Origin: Hormiphora californensis
Lineage: Eukaryota > Ctenophora > Tentaculata > Cydippida > Pleurobrachiidae
NCBI GenBank assembly: GCA_020137815.1
Contig: CM035358.1
Span: 2,407,321 to 2,471,320, forward strand
DNA length: 64,000 nucleotides
Reading direction: 5' to 3'
The position numbers and the translations under genes are program-made. The stretch's first letter is position 1; every line of letters begins with the position of its first letter. The notes beneath the pieces were generated by a model, which was not told where the DNA came from, did not search any database, and saw only the letters and a list, made by a program, of their open reading frames with translations. Of this stretch, positions 1 through 12,169 are shown in pieces.

Positions 1-233
1 GCAGTAGGGTCGTTGTACTCGCCAGATAGGATAATACTATCGTTACCATGGCAACTGTGGTACCTGGTGAGGGAGTGTTGGTTGCCATAGTAACGTCTCC
101 ATGATTTGGCAAGCTGCCATGGCACACAAAGAGAGCGAGGAAGAGAGAGCTAGAGAGATAAAGAGAGGAAATGGAAATTAAATAGCTCTCAGATATTGTC
201 TTGACAACCACAAGTTCAGGGAAAAAGACTTAC

Positions 234-1361
234 AAAGTGCAAAGTAAAACTGTGTTTTTCCCTGGGTTGACGTGTCCCTAATGTTAAGGAAAACTCCAGC
301 AACAGAATTAAACATCCCCACCACCGATTCACACACTTCATCAGATCCTAGATAATAATTGGAGTGTGTTAGAACATTAAAACTCCGAGATATGACGGTC
401 ATACAGTCGGACCACGATTTAGGGACACCCTCGGGGGAAAGGCTCTTGTCCACTAAATCGGGGTGTCCACTAAATCGGGGCCAAATAAGGTTAATTTCCT
501 ATATCGGGGGAAAAAAAATCCTGTCCCTAAATCGGGGTGCCACTAAATCGGGGTCCGACTGTATTATGATGTAATTTATGGAAGTTATGTAGCTCACACC
601 GCGCTCTATGATAGCTCGATAGCGAAATGTGGAAGGTGTTTAAAATTTAAAAATGGGAAATGTGTAATTCCCCCAAAAACCCCCTCACATATATTCTGTT
701 ACCTGGTAGAGTCATCAGATCATGCTCAGTGATACCCAGCGCTCCATATAGAACATAACACGTGACCTTGCTCCCTGTCAACACGTGCTCAGCCATCATC
801 AAGTTGAATGTCAGCAGACCGAGTACCAGGGTGGAGGTCAGGGGGACAGTTAGGCCAAGTAGAGAGTTGCAGAGGATACACAGGTTCAACCATATAAAGG
901 TGTACCTGCGGAGATGAGATTTAGTTAGTTGTATTACCTGCAGAACATGTGGGTTTGTTCAACTTCAAACCCTTTTCATTTTTCACCGTGCCACGCCGGG
1001 TGCAATGAGAGGGGGCAAAAAGCATTTTCTGGAATATAATGAGGATTGAGGAAGTGGCTCCCTTTTTGAAAATACATATTATGTACTACTTTACGTTACT
1101 TTAAATCGTTTAAAGTAACGTAAATCATCATTTATGAGGAGTTTAATTCCACGGAAATTTTCCTCTCTGTCTCAGCATTTCGACATGTCATATATCAATC
1201 AATTCATCATGGGAGGCCGGAGGGGGGGGGTGGTAAAGAGATAACTTACAACGTTTATTCAAGCCCACAGGCCAATAAAAACGTCATAATAAGCATTAGA
1301 AATAATATCACACTTACGCCGATAGTTGCGGATTCTTCCACAGGGCAACATAACTGCCGCA
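234..1361 (-). CDS. Unidentified multi-pass membrane protein, partial (three internal exons)
   Basis: I do not recognise this protein. Three minus-strand exons join with matching phase: 1361-1318 (44 nt), 905-703 (203 nt) and 347-234 (114 nt). Each has an AG acceptor and a GT donor (GTAAGT, GTAACA, GTAAGT). The joined frame stays open for about 120 residues. It contains two hydrophobic stretches, TFIWLNLCILCNSLLGLTV and TSTLVLGLLTFNLMMA, then a more polar part with DTSTQGKTQFYF. The phase agreement over two junctions is the main evidence that this is a real gene. Neither the start nor the stop lies in the exons found. A further exon may follow at about 65-85 (acceptor CAG before CTTGCC), but this is uncertain. 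A pogo-like MITE (404-561) sits in the intron between the second and third exons. No function is proposed. Confidence 0.6.
404..561. mobile_element. pogo-like MITE, CAGTCGG family, copy 1
   Basis: A 158-bp element with terminal inverted repeats CAGTCGGACC...GGTCCGACTG, flanked by TA on both sides. Internal TAAATCGGGG motifs echo the terminal repeat. It lies in an intron of the left-end membrane protein gene. Assignment to a pogo/Tigger-like Tc1/mariner group is inferred from the TA target site and CAG terminus. Confidence 0.75.
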
Positions 1362-2318
<957 letters not shown>

Positions 2319-4034
2319 TCACAGTGTTGACCCGTATACCTGTCTGCAGATAGATCTAACCCAAGTTGCCGCCAACACCCCACCCGGATCACTCAACCCC
2401 TCCGTCTCAACTGTACAAATATACGCGGCTCGTCCAGCACGTGGTTTCAGTGATTTAGTCTTTAGTACACCCGTCTCCACTGCCTGAATACACATGGTAG
2501 CTAGAGCACTTGTTTCCTCGCTCTGGTGCACTTGAAGTGTCCGCAAGAGAGGATACAACACATCTAACATCGTGCAATCCCCCTCCACTGCACCCCCGTA
2601 TCGCGATATCGCCTCAACTCCAGCTGCCATAGCAACGGTCAGATTGCTTGCGGAGTAACCTGAACCTGCCTCCAGAGCCCGTGCCCCGGCTGTTAGGCCA
2701 ATGGTGTACAGCGCACCCGAACTGCCTCCCATATGAGACTCAACTATGGTAGCTAAATGACCCAACAACCGGTCAAGAGATGAGGTGTCTAGGGCAGTTG
2801 GTAGCTGGGATAGGAAGTGATCAACTGTACTCCCACAATCACCATCACCCACCGCCCGATCCAGCTCATCAAGATCCTCACAGGCTGCCCTCAAATCCCG
2901 CCAAACACACCCCAGAATCATATCAATAGTGGGGTTGTGTCTCTCAACCACCCACTTTTCCTCCCCACACCCAGCATGTGTTACCGGGTCGGGAACTGGT
3001 ACTTCCAGATCAACAAACCCTCTCCAATTTTCACAATCTGTCTTCTCGTTCAGCCACTGTTCCCATTCTGGTTTACCAGTTAAATCAAGGGTTGACATGG
3101 AAACACCGTGCATTCCAAGTGACGTCATGAACGTTCCCCATGACAACCATTTAAATTCCGGAAGATGCTTAACAGCTTTCAAAACTTCCCCCACTACAAC
3201 CCCCATTTCAAGTTGAGATGTTCCACCGAGATTGTTGACAATAATAGCCTTCCTGTCGCAGGTGTCCTGACCGTCTATTCTTTTACACTTTTCATTATCA
3301 CTGCTTTGCAGGTATTCCAATAACTTGAATACAACATCGGAGCATTGAAGGGTGTTACTCCTCACAGCACCTGCCTCGCCGTGTATCCCCACCCCGAACT
3401 CAATGACCCCAGGCGGGAGGGTGAAACTTGGTTCTCGGCCGGGTGGTACACAAGGCCCTGCTGCCACACCTGCTGTCCTAATCCTACCATTCACCATCTC
3501 CCTAGCAACTGACATCAACTCATCTAGAGACTTCCCCTCCTCAGCCGCAGCCCCGAGTATCTTGTGCAGAAAGAGTGTCCCGCAGAGTCCCCTAGCACCA
3601 GATGTGTTGTCCTTACCCAATAAAGTGACGTCATCACCAGCAACAATTAGTTCAACATTCAGCCCCCGGGCTCTTGCTTTCTCAACCGCAATCCCAAAGG
3701 TCAACCTGTCTCCTGTATAGTTTTTAACTATCACCAAACACCCTGCAGGTCCTGTCACTGCGTCAATCAGGGATAAGATGATATTAGCAGAGGGTGAGGC
3801 AAAGACCCGTCCTGCAACCGCCCCACTCAACATTCCCCGAGCCACAAAGCCACAGTGGGCTGGTTCATGGCCACTGCCACCTCCACTGATCAGCGCCACT
3901 TTACCAGGGTCTAGGTTAGTACGGAGGACACATGGCAGGGTGCCAAGTTGTCGGATGTGGGGGTTCAGTCGGACTAGAGCGGCGATGGCCTCATCGACAC
4001 AATTTGATGGGTTATTGTAGAACTGAGCTGACAT
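2319..4034 (-). CDS. TKFC: Triokinase/FMN cyclase (dihydroxyacetone kinase)
   Basis: A single 571-codon exon, close to the roughly 575 residues usual for animal TKFC. The enzyme phosphorylates dihydroxyacetone and glyceraldehyde with ATP, and in animals also splits FAD to cyclic FMN; it is cytosolic. The DhaK domain comes first: GGGSGHEPAHCGF at about residues 51-63 and GIHGEAGA with the substrate-binding His at about 218. The DhaL nucleotide-binding domain follows, with GDGDCG at about 396-401 (metal-binding Asp residues) and GGSSGALY at about 436-443. All key residues are present. The start is the first Met, and its sequence MSAQFYNNPSNCVDEA fits the family N-terminus. The lack of introns is notable beside the multi-exon neighbours, and would fit loss of introns or a retrocopy that stayed intact. 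Identity is secure. Confidence 0.97.
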   Translation of the reverse strand: MSAQFYNNPSNCVDEAIAALVRLNPHIRQLGTLPCVLRTNLDPGKVALISGGGSGHEPAHCGFVARGMLSGAVAGRVFASPSANIILSLIDAVTGPAGCLVIVKNYTGDRLTFGIAVEKARARGLNVELIVAGDDVTLLGKDNTSGARGLCGTLFLHKILGAAAEEGKSLDELMSVAREMVNGRIRTAGVAAGPCVPPGREPSFTLPPGVIEFGVGIHGEAGAVRSNTLQCSDVVFKLLEYLQSSDNEKCKRIDGQDTCDRKAIIVNNLGGTSQLEMGVVVGEVLKAVKHLPEFKWLSWGTFMTSLGMHGVSMSTLDLTGKPEWEQWLNEKTDCENWRGFVDLEVPVPDPVTHAGCGEEKWVVERHNPTIDMILGCVWRDLRAACEDLDELDRAVGDGDCGSTVDHFLSQLPTALDTSSLDRLLGHLATIVESHMGGSSGALYTIGLTAGARALEAGSGYSASNLTVAMAAGVEAISRYGGAVEGDCTMLDVLYPLLRTLQVHQSEETSALATMCIQAVETGVLKTKSLKPRAGRAAYICTVETEGLSDPGGVLAATWVRSICRQVYGSTL

Positions 4035-4791
4035 TGAGTTTTAATCAATCTATAGCAAGAGAAATTATATATTTAATTGAGTTTGACGCCAGCAATAGAT
4101 TGACAATGCTATGTAAATTTAATTCGTTATGAAGAATGTCAAAGAGTATTTTGACAGAAAATGGTAAAGGGTGAGAAACATATATTGTGAGGGGTGCCCT
4201 GGGAGAGGCCAGGGTGAGGCCAGGGTAGAAAAGGAGAAGGGTTAACAGGAGGGTTAACAGGAGGGTTAACAGAAGAGTTAACATCAAAGTCGGATTGAAA
4301 CACAGTTTGTTGTGTAGTCTCAAATAAAGTAAAATACAGTAAGTCTATATTGTATATATCAAGAGGTACTGCACGATACGATATATAATATAACACACTT
4401 CCTTAGAGCTGATTACCACCTCTGGTGCATGTAAGAAGAGAGATATATTTGCTCAAATTGTGGGCAAATTGCCAAATGTAATATATAAAGAAATGTGAAA
4501 AGAGCAGAGTATATATATCGCATATAATATAATATTCTGGAGATGGGCCAACACAGTAATTGAAACAGAATGCAGCAAATTACAATATCCTTTCAGTCTC
4601 TCACTCGAAACAATTACTACTTGTCATATGTTTGTAGAAAACATCTTATATCACACGAGATCACACGGTGAATGATCTGTAGTATACCATAGTGCATGAT
4701 CGGTCACACGAGTACAATGTCTGCATGTGTTCAGCAGCGTGTGTGACACACACACTTGCAGCATGCACTATGTACACACACTCTGATTACG

Positions 4792-4829
<38 letters not shown>

Positions 4830-5157
4830 TCTTCGCTGACAATTCTCGTGTGATTTTTGAGTCAAATGACACTGTTTCATTAAACACGGTACCGTGGCCA
4901 CTATATTATAAGATATAGGAAGTGTAAAACCATCTTCTGGTATGTATGTACCAAACAGGGAGCACCCAATCTCTGGAGCTCTATATGTAAATCTATTCAT
5001 TGACCCAGTTTATATCTATTTTTAGATCTATTTTTTAGATCTATACTTATTAGTGAAAGTGTTTTGATGGAACTAACCTATTAGATAAATCAATACCAGT
5101 AGAAATATGATAATTAAACAATTCCTCTCAAGATTCTGATTCTAGCTCGTAAAATGT
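4035..5157. other. Upstream region of TKFC with short repeats
   Basis: No gene seen. About 4186-4280 has short tandem repeats of the GGTTAACAGGA type. A (TG)n microsatellite lies at about 4794-4826. The rest is AT-rich single-copy-looking sequence. Confidence 0.7.
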
Positions 5158-5161
5158 AATA

Positions 5162-6174
5162 CTAGGCCAGTCACTTTTTGCTAAAATGGTGAACTGAGAC
5201 ATAACAAAGGTTTTCCACTTGCATTGTACTCCTATGGGGTCCCAGAAACACCAAAAAAATCGTCCACTCCAACCGAGGTGAAGAAAGTGCCCAAAATGAC
5301 CACGCCCTTTTTGCCTGTATTTTCAGCCTTGGCCAAAAATAGCAACTTTGCTTTGGATTGGAGTAGAGACAAAAATGAGGGCACTAAAATGTGTAGAATG
5401 AGCAGCAGAATCGATTGGGACCAAGCAGAAGTCTCTATCTTGTCAGCTTCGAGAGATAATTAAATAATTAAGTATGCGCATAACCGTTTTTGAGCCATAC
5501 GGCTATAGCCACTCAGGAGCGGTTTCGACAATTTTCCTTTACAGGAGTTTGTTCGGCATATAAAAATTAGTGGGGGTAACAAATTTGAAGTTTCTATCGT
5601 TAAAGGTCAATGCGTTATTCAAATTCAAAGATCGAAAAATGAGGGGAAAATGAGAGAAAATGACCAAATTTCGACTTTTTACCCTCATTTTTCGATCTTT
5701 GAAGTTGAATAACGCATTGACCTGAAGCGATAGAAACTTGATATTTGTTACCCCCGCTAATTTTTATATGCTGAACAAGCTCCTGTGAAGGAAAATTGTC
5801 GAAACCGTTCCTGAGTGGCTATAGCCGTATGGCTCAAAAACGGTTATGCGCATACTTAATTATTTAATTATCTCTCGAAGTTGACAAGATAGAGACTTCT
5901 GCCTGGTCCCAATCGATTCTGCTGCTCATTCTACACATTTTAGTGCCCTCATTTTTGTCTCTACTCCAATCCAAAACAAAGTTGCTATTTTTGGCCAAGG
6001 CTGAAAATACAGGCAAAAAGGGCGTGGTCATTTTGGGCACTTTCTTCACCTCGGTTGGAGTGGACGATTTTTTTGGTGTTTCTGGGACCCCATAGGAGTA
6101 CAATGCAAGTGGAAAACCTTTGTTATGTCTCAGTTCACCAAATGGCCCCAAAATGACAAAAAATGACTGGCCTA
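5162..6174. mobile_element. 1-kb foldback (inverted-repeat) element
   Basis: Two arms of about 480 bp are reverse complements of each other (roughly 5164-5650 and 5690-6173), with a short centre near 5665. The outer ends read TAGGCCAGTCA and TGACTGGCCTA. Flanking bases allow a TA or TAC target duplication, which I cannot separate. Each arm carries the same small open frame on opposite strands (5224-5463 plus, 5864-6151 minus). I treat these as accidental because they mirror each other and match no family I know. Confidence 0.85.
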
Positions 6175-6452
6175 TACATATATATTACGGATCACGTATC
6201 ATAATAAAAAACATGTTGGAAGAGGCTAGATATGTATAATGTGTGATATTGTATAAGCAAACCCAAGTTGTAAATATAATAATGGAATAAATTTGTGATA
6301 TATAATATTCAGAGGAGTAAATTAATCAAATCTTACCCATAATCAAAGTTGGACAGGGCTAAGACTCTTAATTAATACCACCCTGTACCGTAAAGAAACG
6401 TCTGATTTTCTCTCCCTCTGATTTCTGTAACAAGTAAGCTTCTCTTTCACCC

Positions 6453-6493
<41 letters not shown>

Positions 6494-7060
6494 TCTCTCT
6501 CTCTTTCCTCTTTCTCCCTCTCACATCTCTCTGTCTCACTCTCTCACATATCTCTCCGATTTCTGTCGTATCACCTTCTCTCTCTCCTAACAACCGATTG
6601 CACAATATAATAATTTAGCAGGCCATGATTGCAATCAAAGACTAGCAATCGATTGCTAGTCTTTGATCTTAGGACTAGCACATCTGTATTACACTGCCAT
6701 CTCTTTTCCACTCTCTCTATCTCTCTCTCTCTCTCTCTCTTCACGTGTTTTAAGGACAAGATATACAGACAGTCTCAATTAACAGCTCTCGCTTTTTCAC
6801 ACCGGCCTGCTGGTGTATTGAATCACGCATGAATCTAGTCTGGACTGCTATGACTATGTAAAACAATGTAAATGTGAGCGGGGGATTCTGTAGATCTAGT
6901 AATGAGAACAGGAGGCGCTCAAAAAATGTTTTTAAATAAAACATCCCAGGCTGACCATCTGTTCTCTGAAATCTGAGGATTAATCAGGGTTGTGTGTGGA
7001 AACAAATTGTTATCGATGTAATTCATAATTCATATAATATACGCTGCAGAGTCCACTAGT
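6175..7060. other. Downstream region of the RYBP/YAF2 gene, microsatellites
   Basis: CT-rich microsatellites lie at about 6448-6560 and 6710-6742. A short inverted repeat around 6640-6665 (GACTAGCAATCGATTGCTAGTC) is a near-perfect palindrome. No exon seen. Confidence 0.65.
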
Positions 7061-9325
7061 TCATTTCTGCTCGAGTCCCTCGGTCGGAGTGGAGGAGGTG
7101 GATGATGGGAGAGATGAGGAGGGTTTCTTAAGTTCAGGAAAATCTGTTATAACAACGGTTACATTCCCAACGGTTATACTGTGCCGCGTGCCCCTGGGGA
7201 GAGAGAGAGGGAATTAGCTGGCCCCTGGGGAGAGATAGAGAGGGAATTAGCGTGCCCCTGGGGAGAGAGAGAGGGAATTAGCTGGGAAGTGCCCGGCCCC
7301 TGGGGAGAGAGATCAGGGAATTAGCTGGGAAGTGCCCGGCCCCTGGGGAGAGAGAGGGAATTAGCTGGGAAGTGCCCGGCCCCTGGAGAGATAAAGAGAG
7401 GGAATTAACCGGGAAGTTCTAAAGGGAAACTGGATCGTCCGATCGTAAGAAGGAGAGGTTTTTGGGGCAAGAGGTGGGCCAAAAATAGTAATGGTATTTG
7501 GAACCTAAAGGAGACGGAGAGTAGGTAATGCTACTGCAGTGTCGCCACGAATGGACCTAAACACAATGTGCATAAAATATGCAATAGCTTCTTCGACCTA
7601 TCTCTCCACTCCCTTCGTTATTTTATATATTGCCCTATCTCTCGCTGTATATTTTATGCCCTATCTCTCTACTCCCTCACTGTATATTTTATGGTCTTCC
7701 CCCCAAACAAGGAAACACTAAATGTTTCCACAAACATGTGCTATACTTATTTCTTGAAAAGCTGCTACTTAGGAACGACTATATATTACTACTCGATCTA
7801 GAATTTAGTTATTCACATGCCAATTCACAATATAGAGGTATATTATACCCCGTCTATTTGACAGTAATTAATAACATACTCATCTACACCTAGTCCAGAT
7901 ACTAGATACTCACATACTCATCTACACCTAGTCCAGATACTAGATACTCAGTTACACTTATTCGATACTAGATACTCACCTAGATCTGTCAACATTCTTT
8001 AACCGGCCGGGCCTTGTAGACATTACTGTACTGGATGCACCCCCGGAACTTCCAGCGCTCCGACTCTGCTGCCGCACAACTCTTCGTCTCTTCCTCAGCG
8101 TGGCGTTGGTCTGTTTTGCCACCATCTCCGCAGCTAGAGCTTGTATCTGGACTGACTGTGTCTGTGGATATGAATATGTTAGAAGTGTGAATTTTAGTAC
8201 AAAGATGCACGTGCACACGTTGGTGGAGGGACAATGTGGCATGGAGAGAGAGAAGGAGATTGGATTTTCTCATCAAATCAAATATCTAAGATAATGTATA
8301 AAACGGACATGTGTAATTCATTTGTGTGCCACATGGTATTGAACAGTGCCAGTTGCACTCATTATATCATAAGAGAGGGAGAGAGGGAGGCTGGAACATT
8401 AGGAGAGAGAGACTGGAAGTTGGAACATTAGGAGAGACTGGAAGAAAGAAGGAAATACATGACCAGACATGTGTAGTACAAACAATGGTGTGCTATACGT
8501 GTTACAAACAGGTATTTAATTCCTCCCTTTACTCATATTTAAAGTTTAAACACCCTTTCTCCATGTCATGTACTCATATTTAAACACCCTCCATGTACTC
8601 GTGTTTAAAATTATCTGGCACTCAGCCAACACAAACCTGCGATGTGGCCCTTGGTTTCCGGGTGCTTGTTCCCTTTCTTGTTTCGCACATGGCACATTTG
8701 AACTCGTCCTCGATGTTTTTATATGTACACACACTGCATTCCCAGCTTGTGACACTTCCTGAGAGAGAGAGGAACGGGTAATCAGAGGTAACTAGAGGTA
8801 ACCAGGGGTAACTAGGGGGGAGTTTTAATAAAGTAGAGCTGGCAGTAATTAAAGATCGCAGAAATGCAGCCTATAAAGTATAATATATTATATTATGTTG
8901 TTACTATCCTAAACTACACTGTACAAAACTAAATTAGTTTTTTGATACAAAACCGGCCGCGGCTATAGCTGTGTGGGGGGGGGGGGGTGTGAAATGTTAT
9001 CTTTTAAAACACTAACCGTGTCCATTACTGGATGATGAGGGAGTTCCATTTCCGTTCTGGGATCGCCGTGTTGGTCTTTGTGCAGCCGCCTAAGTAGCAA
9101 TATAATATACATATTAGTGGAGGGGGGATGGTAGGACAAACTAGTGTGGTACGCTTGTGCCTCCTACTAAGAATGGGATAAAGGTTTTCGAGCACAAATA
9201 AATGTTAAACTAGTGTTAAAAACGAAAGTTAAATTAGTATTAAATCAATGTTAAATCAATGTAAAACTAGACACCTCGTTATCGTTTCCTGTCGAAGAGT
9301 TAGTCTCTGATTCGTCTTCTACCAT
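7061..9325 (-). CDS. RYBP/YAF2-type Polycomb protein, complete
   Basis: Five exons with matching phase: 9325-9275, 9089-9017, 8758-8637, 8161-7980 and 7178-7061, giving about 181 residues (vertebrate YAF2 is about 180). The family bridges RING1 to histone H2A and DNA in non-canonical PRC1 complexes in the nucleus. The N-terminus is [14 protein letters not shown] RanBP2-type zinc finger begins [10 protein letters not shown], with C-x2-C-x10-C-x2-C spacing, and is followed by [10 protein letters not shown], as in RYBP. A basic linker follows, then [12 protein letters not shown] and [13 protein letters not shown], which form the RING1-binding segment of the family. The tail is Ser/Thr-rich and ends at TGA (7061-7063). 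The donor of the first exon (GAG before GTGTCT) is weak, so the start is the least certain part. One gene may represent the common ancestor of RYBP and YAF2; I give no symbol because I cannot separate the two. Confidence 0.9.
7186..7420. repeat. Minisatellite, 30-40 bp unit, in the last RYBP/YAF2 intron
   Basis: About six tandem copies of a unit built on GCCCCTGGGGAGAGAGAG followed by GGGAATTAGCTGG. Unit length varies from about 33 to 42 bp through loss or gain of GAAGTGCCCG. It starts only about ten bases upstream of the last exon's acceptor. Confidence 0.85.
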
Positions 9326-9497
9326 GGTGGGTGACAGATCTTGTATTTCACTCCGACATTCTAGAGAGAGCTTGGCCCTCCTTTCCTCCTTACATACATA
9401 TAGGGATGCTATTATAGGGAGAGAGAATAGGGTAAAATATAGGGAGAGGAAAAGGTTATAACAAAGGGTATTGGGTAAAGCTAGGTGGTTTGGGAAT

Positions 9498-10094
9498 ATC
9501 ACTGCGCTGGCAAGCGCAAAGGTGACCCCATCCATCCCCCGAAAAAAATTCCCCCAAAAACGGCCCGCTTGCTCACAGCGTATATATAGTTATTTCATAC
9601 TTTTAGCCCATTTTGGCACTTTTTGACATGCCATAACTCCCGAACCGGAAGAGCTAGCAAGCTGAAATTTTGTACTTAGAAGCTTCTTGTAGACCTCTAT
9701 TGATGGTAAAAATTTCAAGTGGCTAGCTCTTTTTGTTCAAAAGTTATAACACCACCCCCAAAACAGAAAATTCAGTGTGGGGATAACTAGGTTGATCACT
9801 GCGCTGGCAAGCGCAAAGGTGGCCCCATCCAACCCCCCGAAAAAAATTCCCCCAAAAAACGGCCCGCTTGCTCACAGCGTATATATAGTTATTTCATACT
9901 TTTAGCCCATTTTGGCACTTTTTGACACGCCATAACTCCGGAACCGGATGAGCTAGGAAGCTGAAATTTTGTACTCAGAAGCTTCTTGTAGACATCTATC
10001 GATGGTAAAAATTTCAAGTGGCTAGCTCATTTTGTTCAAAAGTTATAACACCACCCCCAAAACAGAAAATTCAGTGTGGGGATAACTAGGTTGA
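9498..10094. repeat. Direct tandem duplication, 297-bp unit (two copies)
   Basis: ATCACTGCGCTGGCAAGCGC recurs at 9498 and 9795, and each copy ends at GATAACTAGGTTGAT. The copies differ at only a few positions. No coding potential is seen. The segment lies upstream of the RYBP/YAF2 start. Confidence 0.85.
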
Positions 10095-10756
10095 TACATA
10101 CATAATACATAGATAGATAGATGTATAGACGCTTTATTACCTTCCGTTTGGTCCCAGTTTGAGACGAACCAGACATCGTACGACCTTAAACCAAGCGGCA
10201 TTCGACAGATAATTGTCTCGTGCATGTACCCATTTGGGTGGCGACTCTCAGTCTTACCTATGACGCGCGCAATGACGTCACGAGTGACGTCATTGCGTGA
10301 GATCGACTAACTTTTTTCAAACGCCTCTAGCACCCTGAAGACGTGTTCCGATTTCTGATTTGACGAAAAATCGTTACCGGCAAATTGTCTGAACTTTCAG
10401 TTACTATATTGCGAATTTTCGTAGCTCATCATTTTGAGCCCTTAAATCGCGTCGGAAGTCAAAAATTTGACGAAAAATTCAGTAAAATGAACAATTTTCG
10501 AGCAAAAACTCCCTTTCCTGACCACTGTGGTCAATGATACTTTACGAACTCCTTCAGGGTATTCATTCAAAATATATTGTGATGCAATTACGTCGTTATG
10601 ACGTCACTAATTACGTCAGATGACGTCATAATGACGTCAAAATTACGATTTTCACAGAAATTCGTCTCGTTTCTCATATAACACATCATTTTGACAATTT
10701 TACATCATGAAATAATGTCATACTGACATTAGAAACCAAAAAGGGACCTAAATTAA

Positions 10757-11001
10757 GCCAAAAACTAATTGGAATTAGTTGGCGGGAAAGGTGGCCCACT
10801 TACACCTTTGCCTGATGCCGGGTTTTATTTTAAAATGTATCAGGGATATAAGAGGTGAGTGAAATAGAGAAAGAGAAAGGGTGAGAGAGAGATTGAGATA
10901 CCGACGTGACGTGAAGAGAATGACAGTTCGTGGTACCCGGTAGCAGCAAAAGGTGTAAGTGGGCCACCTTTCCCGCCAACTAATTCCAATTAGTTTTTGG
11001 C
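10757..11001. mobile_element. piggyBac-like MITE, copy 1
   Basis: About 245 bp between TTAA sites (10753-10756 and 11002-11005). Terminal inverted repeats of over 50 bp begin GCCAAAAACTAATTGGAATT. The TTAA target and the lack of coding sequence suggest a non-autonomous piggyBac-type element. Confidence 0.75.
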
Positions 11002-11664
11002 TTAATACATATATACATACATACATAGATGTATAGACGCTTTGTTACCTTCCGTTTGGTCCCAGTTTGAGACGAACCAGACATCGTACGACCTTAAACC
11101 AAGCGGCATTCGACAGATAATTGTCTCGTGCATGTACCCATCTGGGTGGCGACTCTCCATCTTACCTATGACGCGCGCAATGACGTCACGAGTGACGTCA
11201 TTGCGCGAGACCGACTAACTTTTTTCAAACGCCTCTAGCACCCTGAAGACGTGTTCCGATTTCTGATTTGACGAAAAATCGTTACCGGCAAATCGTCTGA
11301 ACTTTCAGATACTATATAGCGAATTTTCGTAGCTTATCATTTTGAGCCCTTAAATCGCGTCGGAAGTCAAAAATTTGACGAAAAATTCAGCAAATTGAAC
11401 GTTTTTCGAGCAAAAACTCCCTTTCCTGACCACTGTGGTCAATGAAACCTTACAAGCTCCTTTGGGGTATTGATTCAAAATATATCGTGATACAATTACG
11501 TCGTTACGACGTCACTAATTACGTCAAATGACGTCATAATGACGTCTAAAATAAGATTTTCACAGAAATTCGTCTCGTTTCTCATATAGCGCATCATTTC
11601 GACAATATTACATCATGAAATAATGTCATGCTGCGATTAGAAACCAAAAAGAGACCTAAATTAA

Positions 11665-11798
11665 GCCAAAAACTAATTGAAATTAGTTGGCGGGAAAGGT
11701 GACCCACTTACACCTTTGCCTGCTGCCGGGATCAGGGATATAAGAGGTGAATATAATGGAATAAGACAGTGAAAGAGAGTGTGAGTGAAAGAGAGAGA

Positions 11799-11863
<65 letters not shown>

Positions 11864-12070
11864 AGAGAGAGAATGAGAATGAGAGAGAGACAGGGACACA
11901 GGGACACAGGGAGGAGAGAGAGGGAAAGAACGAACAGGAATAAGTTACCCTCGAAAAATATGAGATTGAGATACCGAGGGATAGAATGAGAGTTCGTGGT
12001 GATACCCGGCAGGAGCAAAAGGTGTAAGTGGGTCACCTTTCCCGCCAACTAATTTCAATTAGTTTTTGGC
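11665..12070. mobile_element. piggyBac-like MITE, copy 2 with GA expansion
   Basis: Same terminal repeats as the copy at 10757, again bounded by TTAA (11661-11664 and 12071-12074). The centre has an expanded (GA)n tract at about 11780-11900, making it about 406 bp. Confidence 0.75.
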
Positions 12071-12074
12071 TTAA

Positions 12075-12137
12075 TAATAAATACGGTAAAAACTAAAAAA
12101 GATGGGGGGGTAATACAGAAAAGATGGGACTGGGTTT

Positions 12138-12169
<32 letters not shown>

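Larger units (their letters stand above)
10121..12074. repeat. Large tandem duplication carrying TTAA-flanked MITEs
   Basis: Two similar units begin at ATGTATAGACGCTT (10121 and 11029). Each runs through a stretch rich in TGACGTCA palindromes and ends in a TTAA-flanked inverted-repeat element. Unit one is about 885 bp and unit two about 1046 bp; the size difference comes mainly from a longer GA-rich microsatellite in the second nested element. Confidence 0.8.

Noticed and set aside
5224-6151. Mirror-image open frames of 79 and 95 codons in the foldback
   Set aside because: They are the same sequence in inverted arms, with no family similarity or splice context.
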